Source: an uncultured Prevotellaceae bacterium
Lineage (GTDB): Bacteria > Bacteroidota > Bacteroidia > Bacteroidales > Bacteroidaceae
Assembly (NCBI GenBank): GCA_900316265.1
Contig: ONCH01000004.1
Location: 1-64,000 of the forward strand
Reading direction: 5' to 3'
Length of the DNA: 64,000 bases
Part shown: piece by piece, positions 15,488 to 23,501 of the stretch
How the letters are laid out: each line of letters starts with the position of its first letter
Position numbering within the stretch: the first letter of the stretch is position 1
Position numbers and translations under genes: made by a program
The notes under the pieces: generated by a model
Database searches by the model: none
Seen by the model: the letters and a program-made list of their open reading frames with translations, nothing else
What the model was told of the DNA's origin: nothing

Positions 15488-16408
15488 ATGAAGAAGATAG
15501 TAGTTTTGACTTGCTTGGCCGTTATGGTGCTGCTGATGGCGATAACCATCGGAGGGGGATGCTATATGCTGGACTATTCGCTGGCACCTGATCCGACGCG
15601 TGCAAATACAGACTCGTGCTACAGACAGCTGTTTACGGACTATCCAGAGACGAAGGAGTGGATGGACAGTCTGCGCATGCACCATGCCCTTGGCGACACG
15701 ACAATGATGATGCCAGGGGGCTATCGCTTGCATGTATACTATATCCATAAGGGTGGCCAGCGCACGGCTTTGGTGGTCCACGGTTGGCGCGATCAGGCCA
15801 TTAAGTTTTTCTATCTAGCACGGATGTATGAGCGCGAACTGGGGTTTAACGTCGTCATGCCCGACCTCTATGCCAGCGGCAAGAGCGACGGTGAGGCACT
15901 ACGAATGGGATGGTTGGACAGGCTGGACGTGCTGCACCTGATGGATGTCTTCAAGACGGACACGATGGTGGTTCACGGTGTGTCAATGGGTGGTGCTACG
16001 ACGATGATGGCATCGGGCGAACGGATGCCTGACGCCATCAAGGATATACGCTTCGTCGACGATTGTGGTTACACATGTGTGTGGGATGAGTTTGCTGGCC
16101 AGTTGAAGAGTGAGTTTGGACTGCCTGCATTCCCATTGATGTACAGCACGACTTGGCTCTGCCAGTTGCGCTATGGTTGGAACTTCAACCAGGCTTCGGC
16201 GTTACGTCAGGTTGCTAAGTGTCGCCATCCCATGTTCTTCATTCATGGCGACGAGGATACGTTTGTACCCACCTATATGGTTTACGAGCTGTACGACGCC
16301 AAGCCTGAACCCAAGGTCCTTTGGGTGACCAAGAGGACAGACCACGCCCACTCCTATAAGAACCACAGGAGGGAATACGTGGACCGCATCCGCAGGTTCC
16401 TGAAATAA
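15488..16408 (+). CDS. Membrane-anchored or secreted alpha/beta hydrolase
   Basis: 306 residues. An N-terminal hydrophobic segment (MKKIVVLTCLAVMVLLMAIT, then a Cys at GGGCYM) is either a signal anchor or a lipoprotein-like signal. The fold shows TALVVHGWRDQAIKF (oxyanion His-Gly), VVMPDLYASGKSDGE, the nucleophile elbow VVHGVSMGGATTMM with the catalytic Ser, an acid in FFIHGDEDTFVPTYM and the catalytic His in TDHAHSYKNHRREY. The group (BAAT/S9-like hydrolases, YqkD/YfhR-like) has esterase or peptidase members, and the substrate cannot be predicted. It ends in front of a shared terminator hairpin at 16423-16451. Confidence 0.88.
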   Translation: MKKIVVLTCLAVMVLLMAITIGGGCYMLDYSLAPDPTRANTDSCYRQLFTDYPETKEWMDSLRMHHALGDTTMMMPGGYRLHVYYIHKGGQRTALVVHGWRDQAIKFFYLARMYERELGFNVVMPDLYASGKSDGEALRMGWLDRLDVLHLMDVFKTDTMVVHGVSMGGATTMMASGERMPDAIKDIRFVDDCGYTCVWDEFAGQLKSEFGLPAFPLMYSTTWLCQLRYGWNFNQASALRQVAKCRHPMFFIHGDEDTFVPTYMVYELYDAKPEPKVLWVTKRTDHAHSYKNHRREYVDRIRRFLK

Positions 16409-16422
16409 TAAAACGGTGTAAT

Positions 16423-16451
16423 AAAAAAAGGTCGCTTACGCGGCCTTTTTT
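16423..16451. terminator. Bidirectional terminator
   Basis: AAAAAAAGGTCGC - TTAC - GCGGCCTTTTTT, with A run on the left and T run on the right, between the convergent hydrolase and the Lys-rich protein. The stop codon of the minus-strand gene lies in the loop. Confidence 0.88.
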
Positions 16452-16936
16452 ACTTTCTTCTCAGTAGTCTTCTTGGTAGTTGTTGCTTTCTTTTCAGCAG
16501 CTTTTTTGGTAGTCTTCTGATCAGTGGTCTTAATGAAGCGTCCCTTCTCGTCGCGTGCAGGAGTGCTCTTCTTCGTGGTTGTGGTCTTCTTCTCTGTATC
16601 GGCCTTCTTTACGAAGCGTCCTTTCTCGTCACGAGCAGGAGTGCTCTTCTTTGCAGTTGTAGTCTTCTTGGTAGCAGTGGTGGTCTTCTTGGTAGCAGTG
16701 GTGGTCTTCTTGGTGGCAATAGCGGTGCCATAGCAACGCTGACACTCGTGGCGACCCATCTTCTTAGCCTCAGCGGTGCTGATGCTCTTGACGTCCTTGG
16801 AGTTCTTGAGATAGCTGCACGACTTGTTCTTATGATAAGCTACGGCATCGCTACCTGTAGATACGTAAACTGTTTGTGCCTGAGCCGTCATTGCCATGCA
16901 GATGAGGGCTGTGAGAATGAACATCATCTTTTTCAT
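16436..16936 (-). CDS. Secreted protein: Cys-motif domain plus Lys/Thr-rich repeats
   Basis: 166 residues. Signal peptide 1-20 (ending AQA). Residues 22-70 form a small domain with TVYVSTGSDAVAYHKNKSC, SYLKNS and HECQRC: Cys40, Cys65 and Cys68 with His35 resemble an Ada-type zinc module often seen in secreted Bacteroidota proteins. From 75 on the protein is repetitive and very basic: ATKKTTT three times, then KKSTPARDEKGRF twice (97-109 and 122-134), ending KKVKKAA. The tail resembles histone-H1-like low-complexity tails, yet the signal peptide puts it outside the cytoplasm, where it might bind DNA, LPS or wall polymers. Function unknown. Confidence 0.8.
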   Translation of the reverse strand: MKKMMFILTALICMAMTAQAQTVYVSTGSDAVAYHKNKSCSYLKNSKDVKSISTAEAKKMGRHECQRCYGTAIATKKTTTATKKTTTATKKTTTAKKSTPARDEKGRFVKKADTEKKTTTTKKSTPARDEKGRFIKTTDQKTTKKAAEKKATTTKKTTEKKVKKAA

Positions 16937-16952
16937 AATCTTTGTTTTTGGT

Positions 16953-16998
16953 TAATATTTAATATTTAATTTTTCATCTTTCATTTTTCATCTTCAAT
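16953..16998. repeat. AT-rich short-period repeat between genes
   Basis: TTAATATTTAATATTTAATT followed by repeats of TTTCATCT type, running to the last codons of cydB. Such tracts recur at gene borders in this window. Confidence 0.5.
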
Positions 16999-18139
16999 AT
17001 GCGTGTCCGTCGGCTATCTCTTCCTTGTCGAGCTTCTTCTTGTCGAGTGAATACCATGCATAGGCGATGTAGGCCAATACGAAGGGGATAAGCAGGCTGA
17101 CGTAGAACATGGTGCGCAGGGTGAATTCACTGCTGCACGAGTTGGCAAGTGTCAGCGACGACTGCAAATCGGCCGTAGAAGGGTAGTAGGCGGTGTGGTT
17201 CCATGCCGACATAAGCAGCAGAGGTAAAACAACGAGCACTACGCCAATGCCTGCAGGCCAAATGCCCTGAATATAGTCCTTAGAGATAATGGTCTTGCCA
17301 ATGGCATAGAGTACCAGCACGACACCTACGAGAAGCAGGATGGTGAGATACCACATATCGATGAAGTTAGTGAGGTACTTGTAGGGTTCCATGAAGATAA
17401 CGCCCTCGTCGTTGTAGGCGTAGCCGTCCTTCAACAGCAGGTGTACCAGGTAAGCCACGAAGAGGATAAGGAACGGTATGGCGGCACCGATGAGACGCAC
17501 ACTGGCGCGACTGCGGATATCCTCGTCGTTCACATTATTAATAATATATAAGGTGCCCAGTACACGAGCCAAGAACATCACGGCCAGTCCGAAGACGAGC
17601 ACCCACGGGTTGAGCAGGGCGTCGAGACCGTGAGAGGCGTTGGCCCAGCGAGAGATGATGGGCGTGAACGACTCGGCGTCTATCAGGTTGCCTTTCTCTA
17701 CGATGAAGTTAGAGCCCTCAAAGAACGTGGCAACGGCTGCACCTAAGAGCAGAGGACCCACAAGGCCGTTGATGATGAGGAACCACTGGAAGGTGTTGGC
17801 ACCCAGCAGGTTGCCCAGCTTGTTCTGGAACTCGTAGCTGACAGCCTGCAGGACAAAGGTGAAGAGGATAGCCATCCACAGCCAATAGGAACCGCCAAAG
17901 CTGGTAGAGTAGAAGAGCGGGAAGGAGGCGAAGAATGCCCCTCCGAAGGTGACCAGCGTGGTAAACGTCAGTTCCCACTTACGACCCGTAGAATTGATGA
18001 TGAGTCGACGGCCTTCCTCGTTATATCCCAATGAGCGTACCATCGAGTTGGCACCCTGTACGAACAGCAGGAAAACCAGCAATGCTCCCAATAGCGATAC
18101 TAGGAAGCACCAGTAGTGTTGTAAGAAATCGTATGTCAT
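16994..18139 (-). CDS. cydB: Cytochrome bd ubiquinol/menaquinol oxidase subunit II
   Basis: 381 residues, 8-9 predicted membrane helices. Family features include LQHYWCFLVSLLGALLVFLLFVQGANSM at the N-terminus, NSTGRKWELTFTTLVTFGGAFFA, WLWMAILFTFVLQAVSYEF and the QGIWPAGIGVVLVVLPLLLM region. CydB pairs with CydA to reduce O2 to water with quinol electrons at very low oxygen, protecting anaerobes from traces of oxygen and building a proton gradient. Its ATG overlaps the cydA stop (ATGA at 18136-18139), so the two are translationally coupled. The start was taken at the overlap. The stop borders a repeat tract. Confidence 0.95.
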   Translation of the reverse strand: MTYDFLQHYWCFLVSLLGALLVFLLFVQGANSMVRSLGYNEEGRRLIINSTGRKWELTFTTLVTFGGAFFASFPLFYSTSFGGSYWLWMAILFTFVLQAVSYEFQNKLGNLLGANTFQWFLIINGLVGPLLLGAAVATFFEGSNFIVEKGNLIDAESFTPIISRWANASHGLDALLNPWVLVFGLAVMFLARVLGTLYIINNVNDEDIRSRASVRLIGAAIPFLILFVAYLVHLLLKDGYAYNDEGVIFMEPYKYLTNFIDMWYLTILLLVGVVLVLYAIGKTIISKDYIQGIWPAGIGVVLVVLPLLLMSAWNHTAYYPSTADLQSSLTLANSCSSEFTLRTMFYVSLLIPFVLAYIAYAWYSLDKKKLDKEEIADGHAY

Positions 18140-19716
18140 GATTGTGGCCCTTTCTTAATTTGTTTAAGCATGATATTAATCTCTACGCAGAGCATCAGCG
18201 TGAAGAGGAACAGGAAGAGGAAGAACGTCAGGGCTACCGAGAAGCTCTCGATGTCGCTGACACCCACCCATGTGGGCAACATGTCCTGAATGGTCCACGG
18301 CTGACGACCGAACTCTGCCACCAACCAACCACTCTCTGATGCGATATAGGCCAGTGGTACGAGGAGGACAGCCAGCCAGTAGTGCCATGCGGGTAGTCCT
18401 TCAATATCGTGACAGTCGGCCTTGGTCTCTGGCAGGAGTCCGACGGTAGCCAACAGTCGGCGCGTAATCACAGAGAGATACGGTATTTTAAACGACAGGA
18501 TGGCCAATAACAGGAAGTACAGAATGAACAGACACCCCACTCCCACCATGATGCGGAAAGCCCAGAAGTTGACCCAGATGGGCGGTACAATGTCTTCCTT
18601 GTCCTTCACATAGCCATAGCCGAAGTACGGCATGTTCTCATTGAGAGTGTTCAGCTGGTCGGCAAGTACAGACTCAGGAGCACCTTCGGCCTTTGACTTT
18701 CGATAAGCCGCCAATGCCTCGATAGCCATACGTCCACGAACCATCTTCTCTTCGACGCTGGGTTCCTCAGTACCATCTGCTCTAGTGTATCCGCTCATAA
18801 TGTCGTTGATGCCAGGAACAAAACCGTGGAAGTCGTTAGTGGCCATAAACGAGAGGGCGTAAGGTACCTCAATGCCAGGTACGACGGTCAATCCGCGGTC
18901 GTAACCACCATCGTAAAGCGCCTCCATAGCGGCGAGCTTCATGGGTTGCACATCGGCCACGCTCTGTGCCGACTTATGACCCGTCATCGCTGCACCTAAT
19001 GAGGCGACGAGTCCTACGATGGCAGCAATCTTAATACTTTCCTTAGCCAGGCGAATCTCGCGCTTCTTCATCAGATACCAGCAACTGACGGCCACAGTGA
19101 AGATGGCACCGATGATCCAGGCGGAGATAACGGTGTGACAGAACTTGTCGATGGCAAATGGCGACAGTGCTACATCGAGGAAGCTAATCATCTCGTTGCG
19201 CATAGTGTCAGGATTGAAGGCACAACCCACAGGATACTGCATCCACGCGTTGGCCACCAGAATCCACCAGGCAGAAATCGTGGCGCCCAGCCCTGTCAGC
19301 CAAGTAGCGGCCAAGTGGAAGCCTGGCGAAACTTTCTTCCAGCCGAAATACATCACCGCCACAAAGGTAGACTCCATGAAGAAAGCCACGATGCCCTCGA
19401 CGGCCAGCGGCGCGCCGAAGATGTCGCCTACAAACCAGGAGTAGTTCGACCAGTTGGTGCCAAACTCAAACTCCAGGATGATACCCGTCGCAACACCCAT
19501 CGCGAAGTTAATGCCGAAGAGGCGTTGCCAAAACTGGGCAGCATCGCGCCAGAAGGCATCTCTTGTACGATACCAGCAGGTCTCGACAATACCCATTACT
19601 ACAGCCAGTCCTAATGTCAGAGGCACGAAGAGCCAGTGATAGATGGCGGTCAGTGCGAATTGCGCTCTTGCCCAGTCAATAGAATTGCTGCTAATGGTTA
19701 AAAATAAGTCATTCAT
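18136..19716 (-). CDS. cydA: Cytochrome bd oxidase subunit I
   Basis: 526 residues with about nine membrane helices. N-terminal IDWARAQFALTAIYHWLFVPLTLGLA carries the axial His of heme b595; GVATGIILEFEFGTNWSNYSWFVGDIFGAPLAVEG is the strongly conserved quinol-oxidase block with the Glu residues of the proton path, and GRQPWTIQDMLPT is the quinol-binding loop region. The Q-loop is long (residues about 250-340) as usual in Bacteroidota. It catalyses quinol oxidation coupled to O2 reduction. Forms an operon with the upstream DUF4492 gene (29 bases) and cydB. Confidence 0.96.
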   Translation of the reverse strand: MNDLFLTISSNSIDWARAQFALTAIYHWLFVPLTLGLAVVMGIVETCWYRTRDAFWRDAAQFWQRLFGINFAMGVATGIILEFEFGTNWSNYSWFVGDIFGAPLAVEGIVAFFMESTFVAVMYFGWKKVSPGFHLAATWLTGLGATISAWWILVANAWMQYPVGCAFNPDTMRNEMISFLDVALSPFAIDKFCHTVISAWIIGAIFTVAVSCWYLMKKREIRLAKESIKIAAIVGLVASLGAAMTGHKSAQSVADVQPMKLAAMEALYDGGYDRGLTVVPGIEVPYALSFMATNDFHGFVPGINDIMSGYTRADGTEEPSVEEKMVRGRMAIEALAAYRKSKAEGAPESVLADQLNTLNENMPYFGYGYVKDKEDIVPPIWVNFWAFRIMVGVGCLFILYFLLLAILSFKIPYLSVITRRLLATVGLLPETKADCHDIEGLPAWHYWLAVLLVPLAYIASESGWLVAEFGRQPWTIQDMLPTWVGVSDIESFSVALTFFLFLFLFTLMLCVEINIMLKQIKKGPQS

Positions 19717-19745
19717 AGCATTATTGTTTTAGGATTTGTCATATT

Positions 19746-19964
19746 TTATTGCTTTAGGATTTGTGTCGCAACGAACTCCGATTCCTTGCCCTCATCGGCA
19801 TGGGTGCTGATGTAGTTAGGGAAGAAAAATACCTTCAAGATAGCAAAGATGACGAACAACTTAATCAAAATAATAGCCCACAGGGTACGGCCTAACGTCA
19901 TCTGGCGAAAGCCGTCTCTGTAAAGGTTGAAAGCGCTGTATAGCCAATTGTTTTTGCCCATCAC
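19746..19964 (-). CDS. DUF4492 small membrane protein, likely bd-oxidase accessory
   Basis: 72 residues (ATG 19964 or 19961). N-terminal NWLYSAFNLYRDGFRQMTLGRTLWAIILIKLFVIFAILKVFFFP gives an amphipathic start and one membrane helix, then a short polar tail. DUF4492 proteins are found almost only beside cydAB in Bacteroidota, so a role like CydX in stabilising the oxidase is likely, though this is inference from position. It is first in the operon, 35 bases or less from the TATATTTGCA promoter at 19990-19999. Confidence 0.88.
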   Translation of the reverse strand: MMGKNNWLYSAFNLYRDGFRQMTLGRTLWAIILIKLFVIFAILKVFFFPNYISTHADEGKESEFVATQILKQ

Positions 19965-19989
19965 GATGCTCTCTTTGCGTTAATAATGT

Positions 19990-19999
19990 TGCAAATATA
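19990..19999 (-). promoter_or_regulatory. -7 promoter element of the cyd operon
   Basis: TATATTTGCA on the minus strand, 25 bases before the DUF4492 start codon. Confidence 0.65.
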
Positions 20000-20016
20000 G
20001 TAAATAAATTCAAAAC

Positions 20017-20035
20017 TACCAAGTTTTCTTTGGTA
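20017..20035. promoter_or_regulatory. TACCAA/TTGGTA inverted repeat between divergent promoters
   Basis: TACCAA - 7 bases - TTGGTA between the cyd promoter and the TAACTTTGCA promoter at 20052-20061. It resembles the TACC/GGTA palindromes at 884-899 and 6574-6595 but lacks CACAATCCC. Confidence 0.35.
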
Positions 20036-20051
20036 TTTCGTGGAAAAAGTT

Positions 20052-20061
20052 TAACTTTGCA
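20052..20061 (+). promoter_or_regulatory. -7 promoter element of the coiled-coil/TolC operon
   Basis: TAACTTTGCA, 34 bases before ATG 20096. Confidence 0.65.
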
Positions 20062-20095
20062 CCGTGTTTTCGAAAACAAATTATCATTTAATGTT

Positions 20096-20974
20096 ATGAA
20101 TAATAAGAAAATTGTAATACCCTTAGTGGTTGTCATTGCTTTGTTGTTAGCAGGAATCGCTTACCTTGCTATTAGTCTCAATCAAGAGAAACAGGTGAAC
20201 AAGGACATGCAGGAACTGGCTGTTCTGGAGAAGCAGGAGATGGAGAACGAGTATCAGCAGTTTGCTGATCAGTACAGCGAGATGAAGACGCGTATCAACA
20301 ATGACTCTATCATCAACCAGTTGAACCGTGAGCAGGAACGTACCCAGCAGTTGCTGGAAGAGTTGCGTAAGACAAAGGCTGACGATGCCGCTGAGATTAC
20401 CCGTCTGAAGAAGGAACTGGCAACCGTTCGTGCCGTACTGCGCAGCTATGTGCTCCAGATTGACTCGCTGAACCAGCTGAATGCTGAGTTGATGGACGAG
20501 AACAACCGCGTACGTTCAGAGTTGGAAATCACCAACCAGCAGAATCAGGCACTGGCTTCTAGCAATATGACGCTGTCAGAGAAGGTGGCTATCGCTTCTC
20601 AGCTGAACGCCACGAATATCTCGTTGACCCCACTGAATAAGAAGGGTAAGGATAATAAGCACATGAAGAAGGCTCGCACCTTGCTTGTCTCTTTCAATAT
20701 TGCCCGTAATGTTACTGCAGCCAATGGCACTCGCGACATTTATGTCCGCGTAACTACTCCTATGGGTGACGTGCTCAATGGCGGTGGCTCATTCCAGTAT
20801 GAGAACCGTCAGATGGCTTACACCATGAAGCGCTCTATCGACTATAGCGGTGAAGAGACGTCAGTAACAGCTATGTGGCCTATTAATGAGACTTTGGCAG
20901 GTGGCTCTTACAACGTCAGCGTCTTTGCCGACGGTAATATGATTGGCTCAAGAAACTTTACGTTTGAGAAATAA
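20096..20974 (+). CDS. Single-pass membrane coiled-coil protein, function unknown
   Basis: 292 residues from ATG 20096, which precedes the hydrophobic segment KKIVIPLVVVIALLLAGIAYLAI (residues 4-26); the open frame upstream to 20030 includes the promoter and is rejected. Residues 30-185 are a long coiled coil rich in Glu, Gln and Lys. Residues 200-292 form a beta-rich domain (TLLVSFNIARNVTAANGTRDIYVRVTTPMGDVL, SYNVSVFADGNMIGSRNFTFEK). A common Bacteroidota protein without a named function. It stands right before the tolC gene (stop and ATG adjacent), suggesting a role in the envelope, possibly in the exporter; that is inference. Confidence 0.82.
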   Translation: MNNKKIVIPLVVVIALLLAGIAYLAISLNQEKQVNKDMQELAVLEKQEMENEYQQFADQYSEMKTRINNDSIINQLNREQERTQQLLEELRKTKADDAAEITRLKKELATVRAVLRSYVLQIDSLNQLNAELMDENNRVRSELEITNQQNQALASSNMTLSEKVAIASQLNATNISLTPLNKKGKDNKHMKKARTLLVSFNIARNVTAANGTRDIYVRVTTPMGDVLNGGGSFQYENRQMAYTMKRSIDYSGEETSVTAMWPINETLAGGSYNVSVFADGNMIGSRNFTFEK

Positions 20975-22444
20975 ATGAACAAAGTATTAGCTATTAGCCT
21001 TTGGCTATTGGCTTTAGGCATACAACCTGTTGAGGCTCAGCACGTCCTGAGCCTTGATAGTTGTAGGGCTATGGCGTTGCGTAACAACAAGCAGATGAGC
21101 GTGCAACGCGTCAAGCAGGAGGTGGCTAAGAATATCCGCAAGGCAGCACGCACGAAATATCTGCCCCATGTCTCTGCCGTTGGTGGCTATGTGTACACCA
21201 GCAAGGAGGTGTCTCTCCTCAGCGACGATACCAAGGATGCTTTGTCGAATTTGGGCACGAATAGTGTCAATCATTTGCAGACAGGACTATCAACGGCTAT
21301 GCCTGTGCTGAGCACGCTGTTTGGCGGTGCGGCAGGCGTGACGTCGTTAATGAATGGTATGGCAGGAACGCTGAACCAGTTGGGAGAGGGTATCATAGAC
21401 GCTTTCCACACCGATACGCGTCATATGTTCGGTGGCTCTATTATGGTGACACAACCCGTCTTCATGGGTGGTGCCATCATTGCCATGAACAAGATGGCAG
21501 ACCTGGGCGAAGAACTTGCAGCTAATTCTGCCGATGCACGTCGCCAGGAGACCCTCTACCAGATTGATCAGGCTTACTGGCAAGTGGTGTCACTCCACCA
21601 TAAGCAGAAGTTGGCTGAGGGCTACCTTAATCTCGTCAAGAAGCTGGACGATGACGTGCAGAAGATGATTCGTGAGGGTGTTGCCACCCGCTCAGAAGGA
21701 TTAAGTGTTAGCGTGAAGGTCAATGAGGCAGAGATGGCTGTCATGAAGGTGAATGACGGCCTGACGCTGTCGAAGATGCTGCTTTGCCAGCTCTGTGGAC
21801 TGCCTGTTGACGAACAGGTAACGCTGGAAGATGAGAATGCTGAGCAGTTGGCTGCATCCACCACTCCTACAGAGTTCCACAAGACTGACTATCTGGAGAA
21901 CCGCCCAGAGCTGAAGATGTTGCAGAACGTGGTTGACATCAACCATCAGGCAACCAACCTCCTGAAGGCTGGTCATCTACCACAAGTGCTATTGATGGGT
22001 GGCTATACGGCCACAAATCCCAATGTGTATAATGGTTTCCAGCGCAAGTTAGGTGGTGCGTGGAATGTTGCTGTCATGATGCGCATACCCATTTGGAACT
22101 GGGGCGATGTTGCCTATAAGGTACGTGCCGCTAAGGGCGCAACCACCATTGCTACTTTGGAGTTGGAGGAAGCCCGCGAGAAAATGGAATTGCAGGTGAA
22201 CCAGAGTAATTTCCGTGTCAACGAGGCTAACAAGAAGTTGGAATTGGCACTGACTAGTCAGCAACGTGCTGAGGAGAATCTGCGTACCGCTAATCTGGGA
22301 TTCCAGGAGGGCGTTATCTCGTCTACGACGGTGATGGAGGCGCAGACGGCTTGGTTGCAGGCCCAGTCACAGCGTATTGATGCCGAAATTGACGTACAGC
22401 TGAGTCGTGTAAACCTGCAGAAGTCGCTGGGCACACTGAGATAG
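20975..22444 (+). CDS. TolC-family outer membrane efflux protein
   Basis: 489 residues with a signal peptide (cleavage after VEA) and LSLDSCRAMALRNNKQM, the usual first TolC helix. Two repeats of long helices with beta strands follow; GGSIMVTQPVFMGGAI and VAVMMRIPIWNWGDVAYKVRAAK mark the strand regions of each half, and the C-terminus GVISSTTVMEAQTAWLQAQSQRIDAEID is the typical last helix. The protein forms the outer-membrane channel of a tripartite exporter. The ATG follows the previous stop directly, and the HlyD-type gene comes 37 bases later, after a short repeat-like spacer. Confidence 0.92.
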   Translation: MNKVLAISLWLLALGIQPVEAQHVLSLDSCRAMALRNNKQMSVQRVKQEVAKNIRKAARTKYLPHVSAVGGYVYTSKEVSLLSDDTKDALSNLGTNSVNHLQTGLSTAMPVLSTLFGGAAGVTSLMNGMAGTLNQLGEGIIDAFHTDTRHMFGGSIMVTQPVFMGGAIIAMNKMADLGEELAANSADARRQETLYQIDQAYWQVVSLHHKQKLAEGYLNLVKKLDDDVQKMIREGVATRSEGLSVSVKVNEAEMAVMKVNDGLTLSKMLLCQLCGLPVDEQVTLEDENAEQLAASTTPTEFHKTDYLENRPELKMLQNVVDINHQATNLLKAGHLPQVLLMGGYTATNPNVYNGFQRKLGGAWNVAVMMRIPIWNWGDVAYKVRAAKGATTIATLELEEAREKMELQVNQSNFRVNEANKKLELALTSQQRAEENLRTANLGFQEGVISSTTVMEAQTAWLQAQSQRIDAEIDVQLSRVNLQKSLGTLR

Positions 22445-22477
22445 ATTGTAAATAGTAAATAGTCAAATTGTAAATAT
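22445..22477. repeat. Short-period AT-rich spacer between tolC and hlyD genes
   Basis: GTAAATAGTAAATAGTCAAATTGTAAAT, repeats of a GTAAATA-like unit in the only intergenic gap of this part of the operon. Confidence 0.45.
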
Positions 22478-22481
22478 AAAG

Positions 22482-23465
22482 ATGAGTGCAAAAACGCAAC
22501 ATAACAACATCCTACTGGCCATCATAGGTTTCACTTCAGTGGTGGTCATCGTTGGAGTTATCGGATTCTTCGCCTTCTCGCGCGATGCTGAGGTCATTCA
22601 GGGACAGGTAGAGGTCAGCGAATATCGCGTGTCAAGCAAGGTACCTGGCCGTATTTTAGAGATACGTGTCAAGGAGGGTGACTTTGTCAAGGTTGGTGAT
22701 ACACTGGCTATTCTTGATGCTCCTGAGGTGCGTGCCAAGATGGAACAGGCCCGTAGTGCAGAGGAGGCTGCTTCAGCCCTTGAGTTGAAAGCACAGAATG
22801 GTGCCCGCGAAGAGCAGATTCGTGGTGCCTATAATGTTTTGCAGCAGGCAAAGGCCGGTGTGGAGATTGCAGAAAAGTCATACCAGCGCATTCAACGTCT
22901 CTTCGACGAGGGTGTTGTCAGCGAACAGAAGCGCGATGAGGTATATGCCCAGTATAAGGCGATGGAGGCACAGATGAAGGCTGCGCAGAGCCAATATGAC
23001 ATGGCAGTCAATGGTGCCCGTCGTGAGGATAAGCTGGCTGCTGCTGCCCAGGTGGGTCGTGCCAAGGGCGCTGTCCAGGAGGTTAACTCCTACATCCATG
23101 AGACTGTACAGCTTGCCCAGATGGAGGGAGAGGTGATGGACATCTATCCCAAACAAGGCGAACTGGTTGGTACGGGTTCACCTATTATGACCATTGCTGT
23201 GATGAAAGACCTCTGGGGTACGTTCAATATCCGTGAAGACCAACTGAACGGTCTGGAGATTGGAAAGACATTCTCTGCCTTTGTTCCTGCTTTCAACAAG
23301 AATATCCAGATGAAGGTGTACTACATGAAGGACCAGGGCTCGTATGCCGTTTGGAAAGCTACCAAGGCTAATGGCCAGTACGATTTGAAGACCTTTGAGG
23401 TGAAGGCGCGTCCTGTAGAGCAGATGGAAGGTCTTCGCCCTGGCATGAGCTTGGTGATTAAGTAG
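22482..23465 (+). CDS. HlyD-family periplasmic adaptor (membrane fusion protein)
   Basis: 327 residues. One N-terminal membrane anchor (ILLAIIGFTSVVVIVGVIGFFAF), then the lipoyl half RVSSKVPGRILEIRVKEGDFVKVGDTL, a helical hairpin (about 75-200) with AEKSYQRIQRLFDEGVVSEQKRDEVYAQY, the second lipoyl half EGEVMDIYPKQGELVGTGSPIMTI and the beta-barrel GTFNIREDQLNGLEIGKTF. It joins an inner-membrane transporter to TolC. The order TolC-HlyD-permease-permease resembles the yhiI/yhhJ type of exporter. Substrate unknown. Confidence 0.92.
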   Translation: MSAKTQHNNILLAIIGFTSVVVIVGVIGFFAFSRDAEVIQGQVEVSEYRVSSKVPGRILEIRVKEGDFVKVGDTLAILDAPEVRAKMEQARSAEEAASALELKAQNGAREEQIRGAYNVLQQAKAGVEIAEKSYQRIQRLFDEGVVSEQKRDEVYAQYKAMEAQMKAAQSQYDMAVNGARREDKLAAAAQVGRAKGAVQEVNSYIHETVQLAQMEGEVMDIYPKQGELVGTGSPIMTIAVMKDLWGTFNIREDQLNGLEIGKTFSAFVPAFNKNIQMKVYYMKDQGSYAVWKATKANGQYDLKTFEVKARPVEQMEGLRPGMSLVIK

Positions 23466-23501
23466 TTAAGAAGTTAGCAGAAGTTAGAGGGAGTAGAGCC
23501 G

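Noticed and set aside
16660..16725. Possible CRISPR-like repeat
   Set aside because: The repeats are direct tandem codons for ATKKTTT with no unique spacers.
16524..16733. 69-codon plus-strand frame with VFFVVVVFF repeats
   Set aside because: Antisense of the Lys/Thr repeat protein; only a mirror of its repetitive DNA.
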